Part shown: positions 37,479 through 45,734 of the stretch, in pieces
How positions within the stretch are numbered: position 1 is the stretch's first letter
Layout: the number at the start of each line of letters is the position of its first letter
Assembly: GCA_017347485.1 (NCBI GenBank)
Contig: AP021857.1
Span: 682,001 to 746,000 of the forward strand
Origin: Candidatus Desulfobacillus denitrificans
GTDB taxonomy: Bacteria; Pseudomonadota; Gammaproteobacteria; Burkholderiales; Rhodocyclaceae
Reading direction: 5' to 3'
Length of the DNA: 64,000 nucleotides
Translations under genes and position numbers: made by a program
Notes under the pieces: generated by a model
Database searches by the model: none
What the model was told of the DNA's origin: nothing
The model's input: the letters and a program-made list of their open reading frames with translations, nothing else

Positions 37479-39262
37479 GCAGCCTGGACCTGGCCCTGAT
37501 CGGCAACTGCAGCATCGGCGCCCTCGTCGGCCCGACGGCCGAGATCGTCTGGGCCTGCTTTCCGCGCTTCGACGGCGATGCCATGTTCTGCTCGCTGCTG
37601 CGCGAGCGGCGGGCTGACGAAGACTTCGGCTATGCCGCCGTCGACCTCGTCGATTTTTCCCACGCCGAGCAGGAATACCTGACCAACACGGCCATTTTGG
37701 TGACGCGCCTGCACGACAGGCATGGCGGCGTGGTGGAGGTCACCGACTTCGCACCGCGCTTTCGCCAGCACGGCCGCATGTTCGCGCCGATGACCCTGGT
37801 GCGCCAGTTGCGCCGGCTGTCCGGCAGCCCGCGCCTCGTCTTGCGCATGCGTCCGGCCCACGACTACGGCCGCAGCCGTCCGGCCGTGACCTGGGGCAGC
37901 AACCACATCCGCTACGTCGCCCCGGAACTGACGCTGCGCCTGACCACCGATGCTTCGGTGACGGCCATCCTCGAGGAGATGCCGTTCTTCCTGGAGGATT
38001 CGGCGACGCTGATCCTCGGGCCAGACGAGACGCTGCAGGATGCGGTGGGCGAGACCGGGCGGCACTTCGCCGAGGAAACCGCCGATTACTGGCGCGACTG
38101 GGTGCGCTATCTTTCCATTCCCTTCGAGTGGCAGGAGGCGGTGATTCGCGCCGCCATCACCCTCATGCTCAACGCCAACGAAGATTCGGGCGCCATCGTC
38201 GCCGCCATGACCACCTCGATCCCCGAGGCGGCCGGCAGCGGCCGCAACTGGGACTACCGCTACTGCTGGCTGCGCGACGGCTATTTCGTGGTGAACGCGC
38301 TGAACCGCCTCGGCACGACGCACACCATGGAGCGCTATCTCGGCTACATCGTGAACATCGCCGCCGGTTCGAAGGATGCCGTGCTGCAACCGGTCTATCG
38401 CATCAATGGCCGCTCGCTCATCGACGAGCGTGTCATCGACAGCCTGCCCGGCTACCGCGGCATGGGGCCGGTGCGCGTCGGCAACCAGGCCTACCAGCAG
38501 GTGCAGCACGACGTCTATGGCTCCGCCACCCTGACCGCCACCCACGTCTTCTTCGACCGGCGCCTGGTGCGCTGCGGTGACGAGGCGCTGTTCCGGCGGC
38601 TGGAGGTGCTCGGCGAGCGCGCCGTGCAGGTGCATGAACAGCCCGACGCCGGTCTGTGGGAGCTGCGCGGCTCGGCGCGGGTGCACACCTTCTCCAGCGT
38701 CATGTGCTGGGTCGCCTGCGACCGCCTGGCGAAGATCGCGGCGCGCCTCGGCCTGGCGCAGCGGCACGATTACTGGCAGGCCCAGGCCGAGCGCATCCAC
38801 CGCGTCGTCAGCAAGCGCGCCTGGAACGAGAAGCTGAACAGCTTTGCCGCCACCCTCGACGGCAATTCGATGGACGCCAGCCTGCTGCTGCTCAACGAGG
38901 TCGGCTTCCTGCAGGCCGACGATCCGCGTTTCGCCGGCACGGTCGCCGCCGTCGAGCGCGAACTGCGCCGCGGCGATTTCATCTTCCGCTATGTCGAGAA
39001 GGACGATTTCGGGGAGCCGGAGAACGCCTTCCTGATCTGCACCTTCTGGTACATCAACGCGCTCGCCGCCCTCGGGCGCCGCGACGAGGCGCGGGCGCTC
39101 TTCGAGCGGCTGCTCGCCTGCCGCAACCGCCACGGCCTGCTCGCCGAGCACATCGATCCGCGCACGGGAGAGCAGTGGGGCAACTTCGTGCAGACCTACA
39201 GCATGGTCGGCCTCATCAATTCCGCCATCCGGCTCAGCCTGCGCTGGGACCAGGCATTCTGA
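37475..39262 (+). CDS. GH15 family glucoamylase/trehalase-like enzyme
   Basis: The 595-residue protein starts MSSLDLALIGNCSIGALVG, a trehalase-type N-terminal domain (~1-200). The (alpha/alpha)6-barrel GH15 domain follows with GRNWDYRYCWLRDGYFVVNA near 256, the sugar-binding fingerprint of the family. The C-terminal part has FLICTFWYINALAALGR. GH15 enzymes hydrolyse alpha-glucosides; some actinobacterial members are trehalases. In an otsAB operon with a 4-base overlap, trehalose turnover is likely (inference). No signal peptide, so cytoplasmic. Confidence 0.9.
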   Translation: MSSLDLALIGNCSIGALVGPTAEIVWACFPRFDGDAMFCSLLRERRADEDFGYAAVDLVDFSHAEQEYLTNTAILVTRLHDRHGGVVEVTDFAPRFRQHGRMFAPMTLVRQLRRLSGSPRLVLRMRPAHDYGRSRPAVTWGSNHIRYVAPELTLRLTTDASVTAILEEMPFFLEDSATLILGPDETLQDAVGETGRHFAEETADYWRDWVRYLSIPFEWQEAVIRAAITLMLNANEDSGAIVAAMTTSIPEAAGSGRNWDYRYCWLRDGYFVVNALNRLGTTHTMERYLGYIVNIAAGSKDAVLQPVYRINGRSLIDERVIDSLPGYRGMGPVRVGNQAYQQVQHDVYGSATLTATHVFFDRRLVRCGDEALFRRLEVLGERAVQVHEQPDAGLWELRGSARVHTFSSVMCWVACDRLAKIAARLGLAQRHDYWQAQAERIHRVVSKRAWNEKLNSFAATLDGNSMDASLLLLNEVGFLQADDPRFAGTVAAVERELRRGDFIFRYVEKDDFGEPENAFLICTFWYINALAALGRRDEARALFERLLACRNRHGLLAEHIDPRTGEQWGNFVQTYSMVGLINSAIRLSLRWDQAF

Positions 39263-39277
39263 AACAGGCGGCGAGCG

Positions 39278-39301
39278 CGGCGTCCCGGCGGGACTGACTT
39301 T
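39278..39301 (-). repeat. Dispersed 24-bp motif, copy 5 (intergenic)
   Basis: Read on the minus strand: AAAGTCAGTCCC, then GCCGGGACGCCG; two differences from the consensus. This is the only copy lying wholly between genes. Its GTCCCGCCGGGAC core is nearly palindromic. Confidence 0.8.
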
Positions 39302-39347
39302 CGCTGCGCGGTTTCCGGGACGCCGCCAATACTGGAGACAAGGAAGC

Positions 39348-40538
39348 ATGACTGAAACACTGATGGGCGTATTGGGCCAGATCGCCTGGCCGCTGGCCCT
39401 GGCCGTCGCCTGGCTGGCGGGGGAATTCGGCCACCGCTGGCTGGCGCTGCCGCGCATCAGCAGCTACGGCATCGCCGGCTTCGCCATGGCGGCCAGCCAG
39501 GGCGGCTTCCTGCCCGATCCGGCCGGCGGCCCCGTCGCGCTGCTCGCCGACGTGGCCTTCTCGCTGATCCTCTTCGAGCTCGGCTATCGCATCAACCTCG
39601 GCTGGCTGCGGGCGAATCCCTGGCTGCTCGTCACCGGCATTGCCGAGGCCTATCTCACCTTTTACGTGGTCTTCCTCATCGCCCAGGCGCTGTTCGTCCC
39701 GCTCCTGCCGGCCCTCCTGCTCTCGGCGCTGGCCATGTCGACCTCGCCCGCGGCGGTGATCCGCGTGGTGAACGAGTCGCGCAGCTCGGGCCAGGTGACC
39801 GAGCGCACGCTGCACCTGTCCGCCTTCAACTGCGTGCTGGCCCTGGTGGCCTTCAAGGCGGTGGTCGGCTACGGCGTGCTCTTCAGCGCCGGCAGCGTCT
39901 TCCAGGCGGTCTGGAGCAGCCTGGTGGTGGTGCTGGTGTCGGCCGGCCTCGGCGCGCTGTTCGGCGCGGTGGTGCCGGGCCTGCTGCGCTTCCTCGGCGG
40001 CCTGGCGCGCAATGCCACCGTCGTCTTCGCGCTGGCCGTGCTGCTGCTCACCGCACTCACCGACGCGCTCAATTTCTCCCCCCTGCTGGCGGCGCTCGCC
40101 TTCGGCGTGGTGGCGCGGCAGCGGCGCGTGGTGCTCTCGCAGGTGCAGCGCAACTTCGGCGCGCTCGGCGACCTGCTGACGGTGCTGCTGTTCGTCTTCG
40201 TCGGCGCCACGCTGGACTGGCGCCAGGCCTTCACGGGCGTGCAGCTCGCCTGCGCCGTGGTGCTCGGGCGCATGCTGGTGAAGACGCTGGCGACCACCCT
40301 GTTCGCGCGCCTGAGCGGCGTGACCTGGCGCAAGGGCATGCTCACCGGCCTGGCCATGACGCCGCTGTCGGCCTTCGCCATCCTGCTGCTGGAGCAGACG
40401 CGCTATCTGAAGCTCGACCTGCTCGACGAAGTGGCCGGCGTGATGGCGGTGATTCTCCTGCTCGAGGTGCTCGGGCCGCTGATGACCCGCTGGGCGCTGG
40501 TATGGGCCGGCGAAACGCAGCGCCGGGAGGAGGCCTGA
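39348..40538 (+). CDS. CPA2-type cation:proton antiporter
   Basis: The 396-residue protein has about 11-12 membrane helices and no cytoplasmic regulatory domain. The segment ALAMSTSPAAVIRVVNESRSSG resembles the conserved helix-5 region of Na+/H+ exchangers, and FVFVGATLDW is also typical. It probably exchanges K+ or Na+ for H+. It starts 85 bases after the GH15 gene and stops 2 bases before the YbdK-type gene, so it belongs to that operon. Specificity cannot be read from sequence. Confidence 0.83.
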   Translation: MTETLMGVLGQIAWPLALAVAWLAGEFGHRWLALPRISSYGIAGFAMAASQGGFLPDPAGGPVALLADVAFSLILFELGYRINLGWLRANPWLLVTGIAEAYLTFYVVFLIAQALFVPLLPALLLSALAMSTSPAAVIRVVNESRSSGQVTERTLHLSAFNCVLALVAFKAVVGYGVLFSAGSVFQAVWSSLVVVLVSAGLGALFGAVVPGLLRFLGGLARNATVVFALAVLLLTALTDALNFSPLLAALAFGVVARQRRVVLSQVQRNFGALGDLLTVLLFVFVGATLDWRQAFTGVQLACAVVLGRMLVKTLATTLFARLSGVTWRKGMLTGLAMTPLSAFAILLLEQTRYLKLDLLDEVAGVMAVILLLEVLGPLMTRWALVWAGETQRREEA

Positions 40539-40540
40539 GC

Positions 40541-41671
40541 ATGCCGCTCGAGCCCTTCAAGTCCGCCGAGGCGCTCACCATGGGCGTCGAGCTGGAATTG
40601 CAGCTCGTCAACCCGGCCGACTTCGACCTCTCCGCCTCGGCCAGCGACATGCTGCATCTGCTCGGGCGCGGGCGCTTCCCCGGCGACGTCAAGCCGGAGA
40701 TGACCGAGAGCATGATCGAAGTGTCCACCGACGTGCATGTGCGCCACGCCGCGCTGCTGGCGCAGCTGGAACAGATGCGCGACGCGCTGGTGGCGGCCGG
40801 CGACCGCCTCAACGTCGCCCTCTGCGGCGGCGGCACGCACCCGTTCCAGCGCTGGTTCCACCAGCGCATCTTCGCCCGGCCGCGCTTCCACGAGCTGTCG
40901 ACCCTCTACGGCTACCTGGCCAAGCAGTTCACCGTGTTCGGCCAGCACGTGCACATCGGCTGCGGCTCGGCCGACGAGGCGCTGTTCCTGCTGCACGCGC
41001 TCAACCGCTACCTGCCCCACTTCATCGCGCTGTCGGCCTCGTCGCCCTTCTTCCAGGGCGTGGACACGCTGTTCGATTCGGCGCGGCTGAACTCGGTGTT
41101 CGCCTTCCCGCTCTCCGGGCGCGCGCCGTTCCTGCTGAAGTGGGAAGACTTCGAGCGCGACTACTTCGCCAAGATGGAAAAGACCGGCGTGGTGAAGAGC
41201 ATGAAGGACTTTTACTGGGACATCCGCCCGAAGCCGGAATACGGCACCATCGAGCTGCGCGTCTGCGACACGCCGCTGACGGTGGCGCGCGCCGCGGCGC
41301 TGGCCTGCTACCTGCAGGCCCTGTGCCGCATGCTGCTGGAGCGCGCCGATGCGCCGCCGGCCGAGGACGACTACCTCGTCTACAATTACAACCGCTTCCA
41401 GGCCTGCCGCTTCGGCCTCGACGGCACGCTGGTGCACCCGAAGAGCAACGAGCCGCTCTCCCTGCGCGAGGACATCCTCGCCACCCTGCGGCGGCTCGAG
41501 CCGCATGCCGCCGCGCTGGAGAGCCGCGCCGCGCTCGAGGAGATCTATCGGGTGGCGGCCGGCGAGGGCAACCATGCCGGCTTCCTGCGCCGGCAGCATG
41601 CCGAGGAAGGCGGCATCGAGGGCGTGGTGGATGCGGCGGTGCGGTGCTTTCGCGAGGAGGTGAGGACATGA
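40541..41671 (+). CDS. ybdK: YbdK-type carboxylate-amine ligase (glutamate-cysteine ligase 2 family)
   Basis: The 376-residue ATP-dependent ligase starts MPLEPFKSAEALTMGVELEL with the ELELQLV metal/ATP motif. It then has GGGTHPFQRW, VFGQHVHIGCGSAD and YGTIELRVCDTPLTV, all diagnostic of the GCS2/YbdK family. These enzymes form a gamma-glutamyl (or related) amide; E. coli YbdK has weak gamma-glutamylcysteine activity. It is followed, with a 4-base overlap, by an amidotransferase-type gamma-glutamyl hydrolase, suggesting a make-and-break pair. Confidence 0.9.
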   Translation: MPLEPFKSAEALTMGVELELQLVNPADFDLSASASDMLHLLGRGRFPGDVKPEMTESMIEVSTDVHVRHAALLAQLEQMRDALVAAGDRLNVALCGGGTHPFQRWFHQRIFARPRFHELSTLYGYLAKQFTVFGQHVHIGCGSADEALFLLHALNRYLPHFIALSASSPFFQGVDTLFDSARLNSVFAFPLSGRAPFLLKWEDFERDYFAKMEKTGVVKSMKDFYWDIRPKPEYGTIELRVCDTPLTVARAAALACYLQALCRMLLERADAPPAEDDYLVYNYNRFQACRFGLDGTLVHPKSNEPLSLREDILATLRRLEPHAAALESRAALEEIYRVAAGEGNHAGFLRRQHAEEGGIEGVVDAAVRCFREEVRT

Positions 41672-42444
41672 TCGGCAGGCGGCGTCCCGTCCGCATCGGA
41701 CTCTCGGCGCGCATCTTCCATCCCGAGCCGGACGCCCGCGGCATCCGCAGCAAGACCCTGCAGGTGCTCGAGCAGTCGGTGGCGCAGTGGGTCATGGCGC
41801 GCGGCGTGATGCTGCTGATGGTGCCCTCGGTGGCGCAGGACGGCGTGCTCCTGCGCAACAACATCCGCCTGCGCGACTACGCCGAGAACCTCGACGGCCT
41901 GATCCTGCAGGGCGGCGCCGATGTCAGCCCGCGCGCCTACGGCGAGGAGCCGCTGCGCGAGGCATGGAGCGGCGACCCGGTGCGCGACGCCTACGAGCTG
42001 GAGCTGCTGCACGAGTTCATGGAGGCGAGAAAGCCCGTGCTCGGCATCTGCCGCGGCATGCAGCTCATCAACGTCGCCCTCGGCGGCACGCTCTTCCAGG
42101 ACCTGCCGACGCAGTGCCCCGGCGCGGTGGCCCACGAGAGCGAGGCCTACGACCGCAACGCCCATGCCGTCGCCTTCGAGGAAAAGGGGCAGCTGGCGCG
42201 CTGGTTCGGCGGCGCGGCGGGCGGGCAGGTCATCTCGATCCACCATCAGGCCGTCAACCGGCTCGGCCGCGAGCTCTTCGTCGAGGCGCGCGCCGCGGAC
42301 GGCGTGATCGAAGCCGTCCGCTGGACCGGCCGCGGCTTCGTTTGCGGCGTGCAATGGCATCCCGAGTTCCACCAGCCGGCCGGCCCCGACCTGATCGACT
42401 GCGCGCCGCTGCTCGAAGCCTTCCTCGCGGCGGCGCGGCCGTAG
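41668..42444 (+). CDS. Class I glutamine-amidotransferase-like gamma-glutamyl hydrolase (peptidase C26)
   Basis: The 258-residue protein shows LDGLILQGGADVSPRAYGEE, the nucleophile Cys near 127 in VLGICRGMQLINVALGG, and His/Glu near 229-231 in GVQWHPEFHQ. This is the triad of gamma-glutamyl-GABA hydrolase PuuD and relatives. No synthetase domain is attached, so it acts as a stand-alone hydrolase. It is coupled to the YbdK-type ligase and precedes the receptor kinase by 15 bases. Confidence 0.9.
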   Translation: MIGRRRPVRIGLSARIFHPEPDARGIRSKTLQVLEQSVAQWVMARGVMLLMVPSVAQDGVLLRNNIRLRDYAENLDGLILQGGADVSPRAYGEEPLREAWSGDPVRDAYELELLHEFMEARKPVLGICRGMQLINVALGGTLFQDLPTQCPGAVAHESEAYDRNAHAVAFEEKGQLARWFGGAAGGQVISIHHQAVNRLGRELFVEARAADGVIEAVRWTGRGFVCGVQWHPEFHQPAGPDLIDCAPLLEAFLAAARP

Positions 42445-42459
42445 CGGAATCGCGCCGCG

Positions 42460-44415
42460 ATGCGCCATGTCCTGTATCGCTGGCTCTCGGAGTTCACGCG
42501 GCGCAACACCCTGATCGCCATCCTCGTCGCCGCCGTCGCGGCGGCCGCCGCCGTCTGGGCCTTCCTCGGCGTGCAGGCCACGGTGAAGGAGGCGCGGCGC
42601 CAGTACCTCGGCGGCCTGCTGGCGACGCAGGCGGAACTGCTGCGGTTCTGGATTTCCGCGCGCCAGGAGGATGCGCGGCAATGGGCGGAGGACGCCGAGC
42701 TGCGCCGGCTGACGGGCGAGTTGATCGCGCAATCGCGCAACCCGCCGGCGGCGCGGCGCCTGCAGGGCGAACTGCTCAAGCGCCTGGCGCCGGTGCTCGA
42801 GGATCACAACCTGGCGCTCGCCAACATCGTCGGCCCGGATGGCATGCTGCTGGCCTCCCTGATCCCCGGGTACACCGGCCGCCGGCTGGCGCCGGCTTTT
42901 CGCGAGCGCCTGGCGCCGGTGTTTGGCGGCGGGCAGGCCTTCATCGGCCCGGTGTTCGAGGCCGAGCGCTTCCTCGGGCCGGGCGTGGACAACCCCGGCA
43001 CGGCCATCGCCTGGGCGACGGCGCCGATCCGCGACGGAGCCGGGCGGGTGGTTGCCGCGCTGTGCCTCGGCCGTTTCGCGGCGAAGGGCTTCGCCCGGCG
43101 GCTCGAGCTCACGCGGCCGGGCGAATCGGGGGAAGCCTACGCCTTCGACGGAAGCGGCAGGATGGTGTCGAACAGCCGTTTCGACGAGCGCCTGAAGGCC
43201 GCCGGCCTGCTCGGCGCCGGCCAGACATCGCTGGGCCGGATCATGCTGCACGAGCCCGCGGCCGGATCGGGCATTCGCGCGGCGTCGGCCCGGCCGACCG
43301 CACTGGCGGCGCGGGCGCTGCGGGCCGACGCGGCGCCGGACGGCGAGCGGAAGGGCATCCTGCTCGCGCCCTATCGCAATTACCTGGGCGATTCCGTCAT
43401 CGGCGCCTGGCAGTGGCTGGACGAACACCGGCTCGGCCTCGCCGTCGAGATCGGCGAGGCGGAAGCCTACCGCACCATCGCCATCCTCAACACGCAACTG
43501 GTGGTGCTGGTGATGACCCTGGCCGTGGCGCTGTTCCTCGGCCCGATGCTGCCCGGCATCCTCTGGCGCCGCGTCGTGCCGGTGCAGAGCGGGCAGATCG
43601 TCGGCGCCTACCGGCTCGAGCGCAAGCTCGGCGAGGGCGGCATGGCCGAGGTCTTCCTCGGCAGGCACGAGCGGCTGGGGCGGCCGGCGGCGGTGAAGGT
43701 CGTCAAGGCCGGCCAGCGCGAGGAAGTCGCGCAGCGCTTCGAGCGCGAGGCGCGCCTGCTGGCTTCGCTGCGCCATCCGGACATCGCCGCGGTGTACGAG
43801 ATCGGCAGCGTCGAGGACGGCCGCCCCTACTACGCCATGGAATACTTCGAGGGGGAATCGCTCGACCGCATCGTCGCGCGCGACGGTCCGATGGACGAAC
43901 GGCTCGCCTGCGCGGTGCTGATCCGCCTTTGCGGCATCCTGCAGCATGCCTGCGACCGCGGCGTCCTGCACCGCGACGTCAAGCCGGAGAACATCCTCCT
44001 CGCCCGCGACGCGCAGGGCGAGGCCGCGCTGAAGCTGATCGACTTCGGCCTCGCCAAGGCGCTCGATCCGGCCCTGCACGACCAGCTGACGCGCGAAGTC
44101 AGCCTGATGGGCACGCTGGGCTACCTCGCGCCCGAGCGCATCCGCGATCCGGCCGATGCCGACATCCGCGGCGAGGTGTACGCCGTCGGCGCCATCGGCG
44201 CCTTTCTGCTGACGGGCGAGGAGTGGCTGCCCGATCTGGAGAGCGCCGTGCCGGAGGAAGCCCCGTCCGTCGGCGCGCGCCGACGGCTGGAGACGCCCGG
44301 GCTCGAAGCCGTCATCGCCAAGGCCTTGCGCCGCCGCAAGTCGGCGCGCTGGGAGAACTGCCGCGCGCTGGCCGAGGCGCTGGCGGCCTGCGGCGGGCCC
44401 CGCGCCGCGCCCTGA
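42460..44415 (+). CDS. Membrane receptor Ser/Thr protein kinase (paralogue of 32390-34339)
   Basis: The 651-residue protein has a membrane helix (LIAILVAAVAAAAAVWAFLG), a Cache-like periplasmic region (residues ~40-340, with YRNYLGDSVIGAWQWLDEH near its end), a second helix (LVVLVMTLAVALFLGPMLPG) and a kinase domain from ~380. The kinase shows LGEGGMAEVFLGRH, AAVKVVK, HRDVKPENILL near 503 and DFGLAKAL near 526. Layout and the NYLG-VIGAW-WL stretch match the other receptor kinase, with the opposite transcription direction. It is last in the operon from otsA or ybdK. Confidence 0.9.
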   Translation: MRHVLYRWLSEFTRRNTLIAILVAAVAAAAAVWAFLGVQATVKEARRQYLGGLLATQAELLRFWISARQEDARQWAEDAELRRLTGELIAQSRNPPAARRLQGELLKRLAPVLEDHNLALANIVGPDGMLLASLIPGYTGRRLAPAFRERLAPVFGGGQAFIGPVFEAERFLGPGVDNPGTAIAWATAPIRDGAGRVVAALCLGRFAAKGFARRLELTRPGESGEAYAFDGSGRMVSNSRFDERLKAAGLLGAGQTSLGRIMLHEPAAGSGIRAASARPTALAARALRADAAPDGERKGILLAPYRNYLGDSVIGAWQWLDEHRLGLAVEIGEAEAYRTIAILNTQLVVLVMTLAVALFLGPMLPGILWRRVVPVQSGQIVGAYRLERKLGEGGMAEVFLGRHERLGRPAAVKVVKAGQREEVAQRFEREARLLASLRHPDIAAVYEIGSVEDGRPYYAMEYFEGESLDRIVARDGPMDERLACAVLIRLCGILQHACDRGVLHRDVKPENILLARDAQGEAALKLIDFGLAKALDPALHDQLTREVSLMGTLGYLAPERIRDPADADIRGEVYAVGAIGAFLLTGEEWLPDLESAVPEEAPSVGARRRLETPGLEAVIAKALRRRKSARWENCRALAEALAACGGPRAAP

Positions 44416-44486
44416 AGGCGGATTTTCGGACGCAACGCGCGCGCTCGCGCGTTGCGGCGGGCGTCCCGGGACTTATGCGGAACGCA

Positions 44487-44510
44487 AAAGTCAGTCGCCG
44501 CGGGACGGCG
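44487..44510 (+). repeat. Dispersed 24-bp motif, copy 6 (3' end of dinB, antisense)
   Basis: AAAGTCAGTCGC, then CGCGGGACGGCG; two differences. It contains the dinB stop codon and its last six codons. Confidence 0.75.
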
Positions 44511-45675
44511 GAGGGTGCTCCGCCAGCGGCAGTTCCCGTTGCGCGGATGCCGCGGCCGCGGTCGGGGCCGTGGCATCCCGCAGGGCGCTGACGCGCACGC
44601 CGAGCAGCCGCAGCTTTTTGTCCAGCGGCACCCGGCGCAGGCATTCGCCCGCCGCGCGCCGGATCGCCGCGGCGTCGGCCACTGCTTCGGGCAGCGTGCA
44701 ATCCCGCGTCACCGTGCGGAAATCCGCGTAGCGCAGCTTGATGCCGATGGTGCGGCCGGCATAGCCCTGCTGCGCGAGATCCCGCGCCACGCGGGTGCAC
44801 AGCCCGGTGAACAGCTCCGAGAGCAGGGCGCGGTCCTGGCGCGGGTGCAGGTCGCGCTCGAAGGTGGTCTCGCGGCTGATCGATTTCGGTTCCGAGTGCG
44901 TCACCACCGGACGTTCGTCGATGCCCTGTGCCGCCGCGTGCAGCCAGGCGCCGGCGCTGCGGCCGAAATGCCGCTGCAGGAATTCCGCATCGGCCGCCGC
45001 CAGCTCGGCGATCGTCGTGATGCCCAGCGCGGCGAGTTTCGCCGCGGCCTTCGGCCCGATGCCGTTGATCTTGCGCACCGGCAGCGGCCAGATGCGCTCG
45101 CGCAGCGCCGCGTCGTCGAGGAGCGTGAGGCCGTCCGGCTTGTCCAGGTCCGAGCCGATTTTCGCCAGCAGCTTGTTGGGCGCCACGCAGATCGAGCAGG
45201 AAAGCCCCGTCGCCTGCCGCACCGCCTGCTTGATCCGCCGCGCCAGCGCCGCCGCGTCGCCGGGCGCTTCGCCCAGGTCGATGTAGATCTCGTCGATGCC
45301 GCGATCCTCGATGCGCGGCGCGATGGCGGCGACGGCGGCCTTGAAGAGGCGGGAATAATGCCGGTAGGCCTCGAAGTCGGCCGGCAGCAGGATCGCCTCG
45401 GGCGCCAGCTGCGCGGCCTTCATCAGCCCCATGCCCGAATGCACGCCGAACGCCCGCGCTTCATAGGTGGCGGTGGTGACGACGCCGCGCCCGCGGTAGT
45501 CGCGCAGGCGGGCGAAGCCCGCCTCGCCGGCGACGGCCCGCCGGCCGCCGACCACCACCGGCTGGCCGCGCAGCTCGGGCCGCTTCAGCAGTTCGACGGA
45601 AGCATAGAAGGCATCCATGTCGAGATGGGCGATGCGGCGGCCGGAAAGACCGGATTTTCTGGTAACGTCGGACAT
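44491..45675 (-). CDS. dinB: DNA polymerase IV (Y-family)
   Basis: The 394-residue translesion polymerase has IAHLDMDAFYASVELL (first metal Asp), YEARAFGVHSGM and the RGIDEIYIDLGEAPG catalytic Asp-Glu. The helix-hairpin-helix VRKINGIGPKAAAKLAALGI and the C-terminal little-finger domain (SISRETTFERDL) follow. It copies past damaged bases. The C-terminus SRGD and stop lie inside a copy of the 24-bp motif. It is divergent from the Kef-type antiporter gene. A LexA box was not recognised upstream. Confidence 0.95.
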   Translation of the reverse strand: MSDVTRKSGLSGRRIAHLDMDAFYASVELLKRPELRGQPVVVGGRRAVAGEAGFARLRDYRGRGVVTTATYEARAFGVHSGMGLMKAAQLAPEAILLPADFEAYRHYSRLFKAAVAAIAPRIEDRGIDEIYIDLGEAPGDAAALARRIKQAVRQATGLSCSICVAPNKLLAKIGSDLDKPDGLTLLDDAALRERIWPLPVRKINGIGPKAAAKLAALGITTIAELAAADAEFLQRHFGRSAGAWLHAAAQGIDERPVVTHSEPKSISRETTFERDLHPRQDRALLSELFTGLCTRVARDLAQQGYAGRTIGIKLRYADFRTVTRDCTLPEAVADAAAIRRAAGECLRRVPLDKKLRLLGVRVSALRDATAPTAAAASAQRELPLAEHPPPSRGD

Positions 45676-45734
45676 CGATGGACGGCCGCCCCGCTTTCGG
45701 CGGCCCGCGTTGCTTCCTGCGCAGAATATACCCG

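Noticed and set aside
41545-44079. An 844-codon open frame on the minus strand
   Set aside because: It is antisense to the ybdK end, the gamma-glutamyl hydrolase and the second receptor kinase, which carry clear motifs. The shadow shows no recognisable fold.
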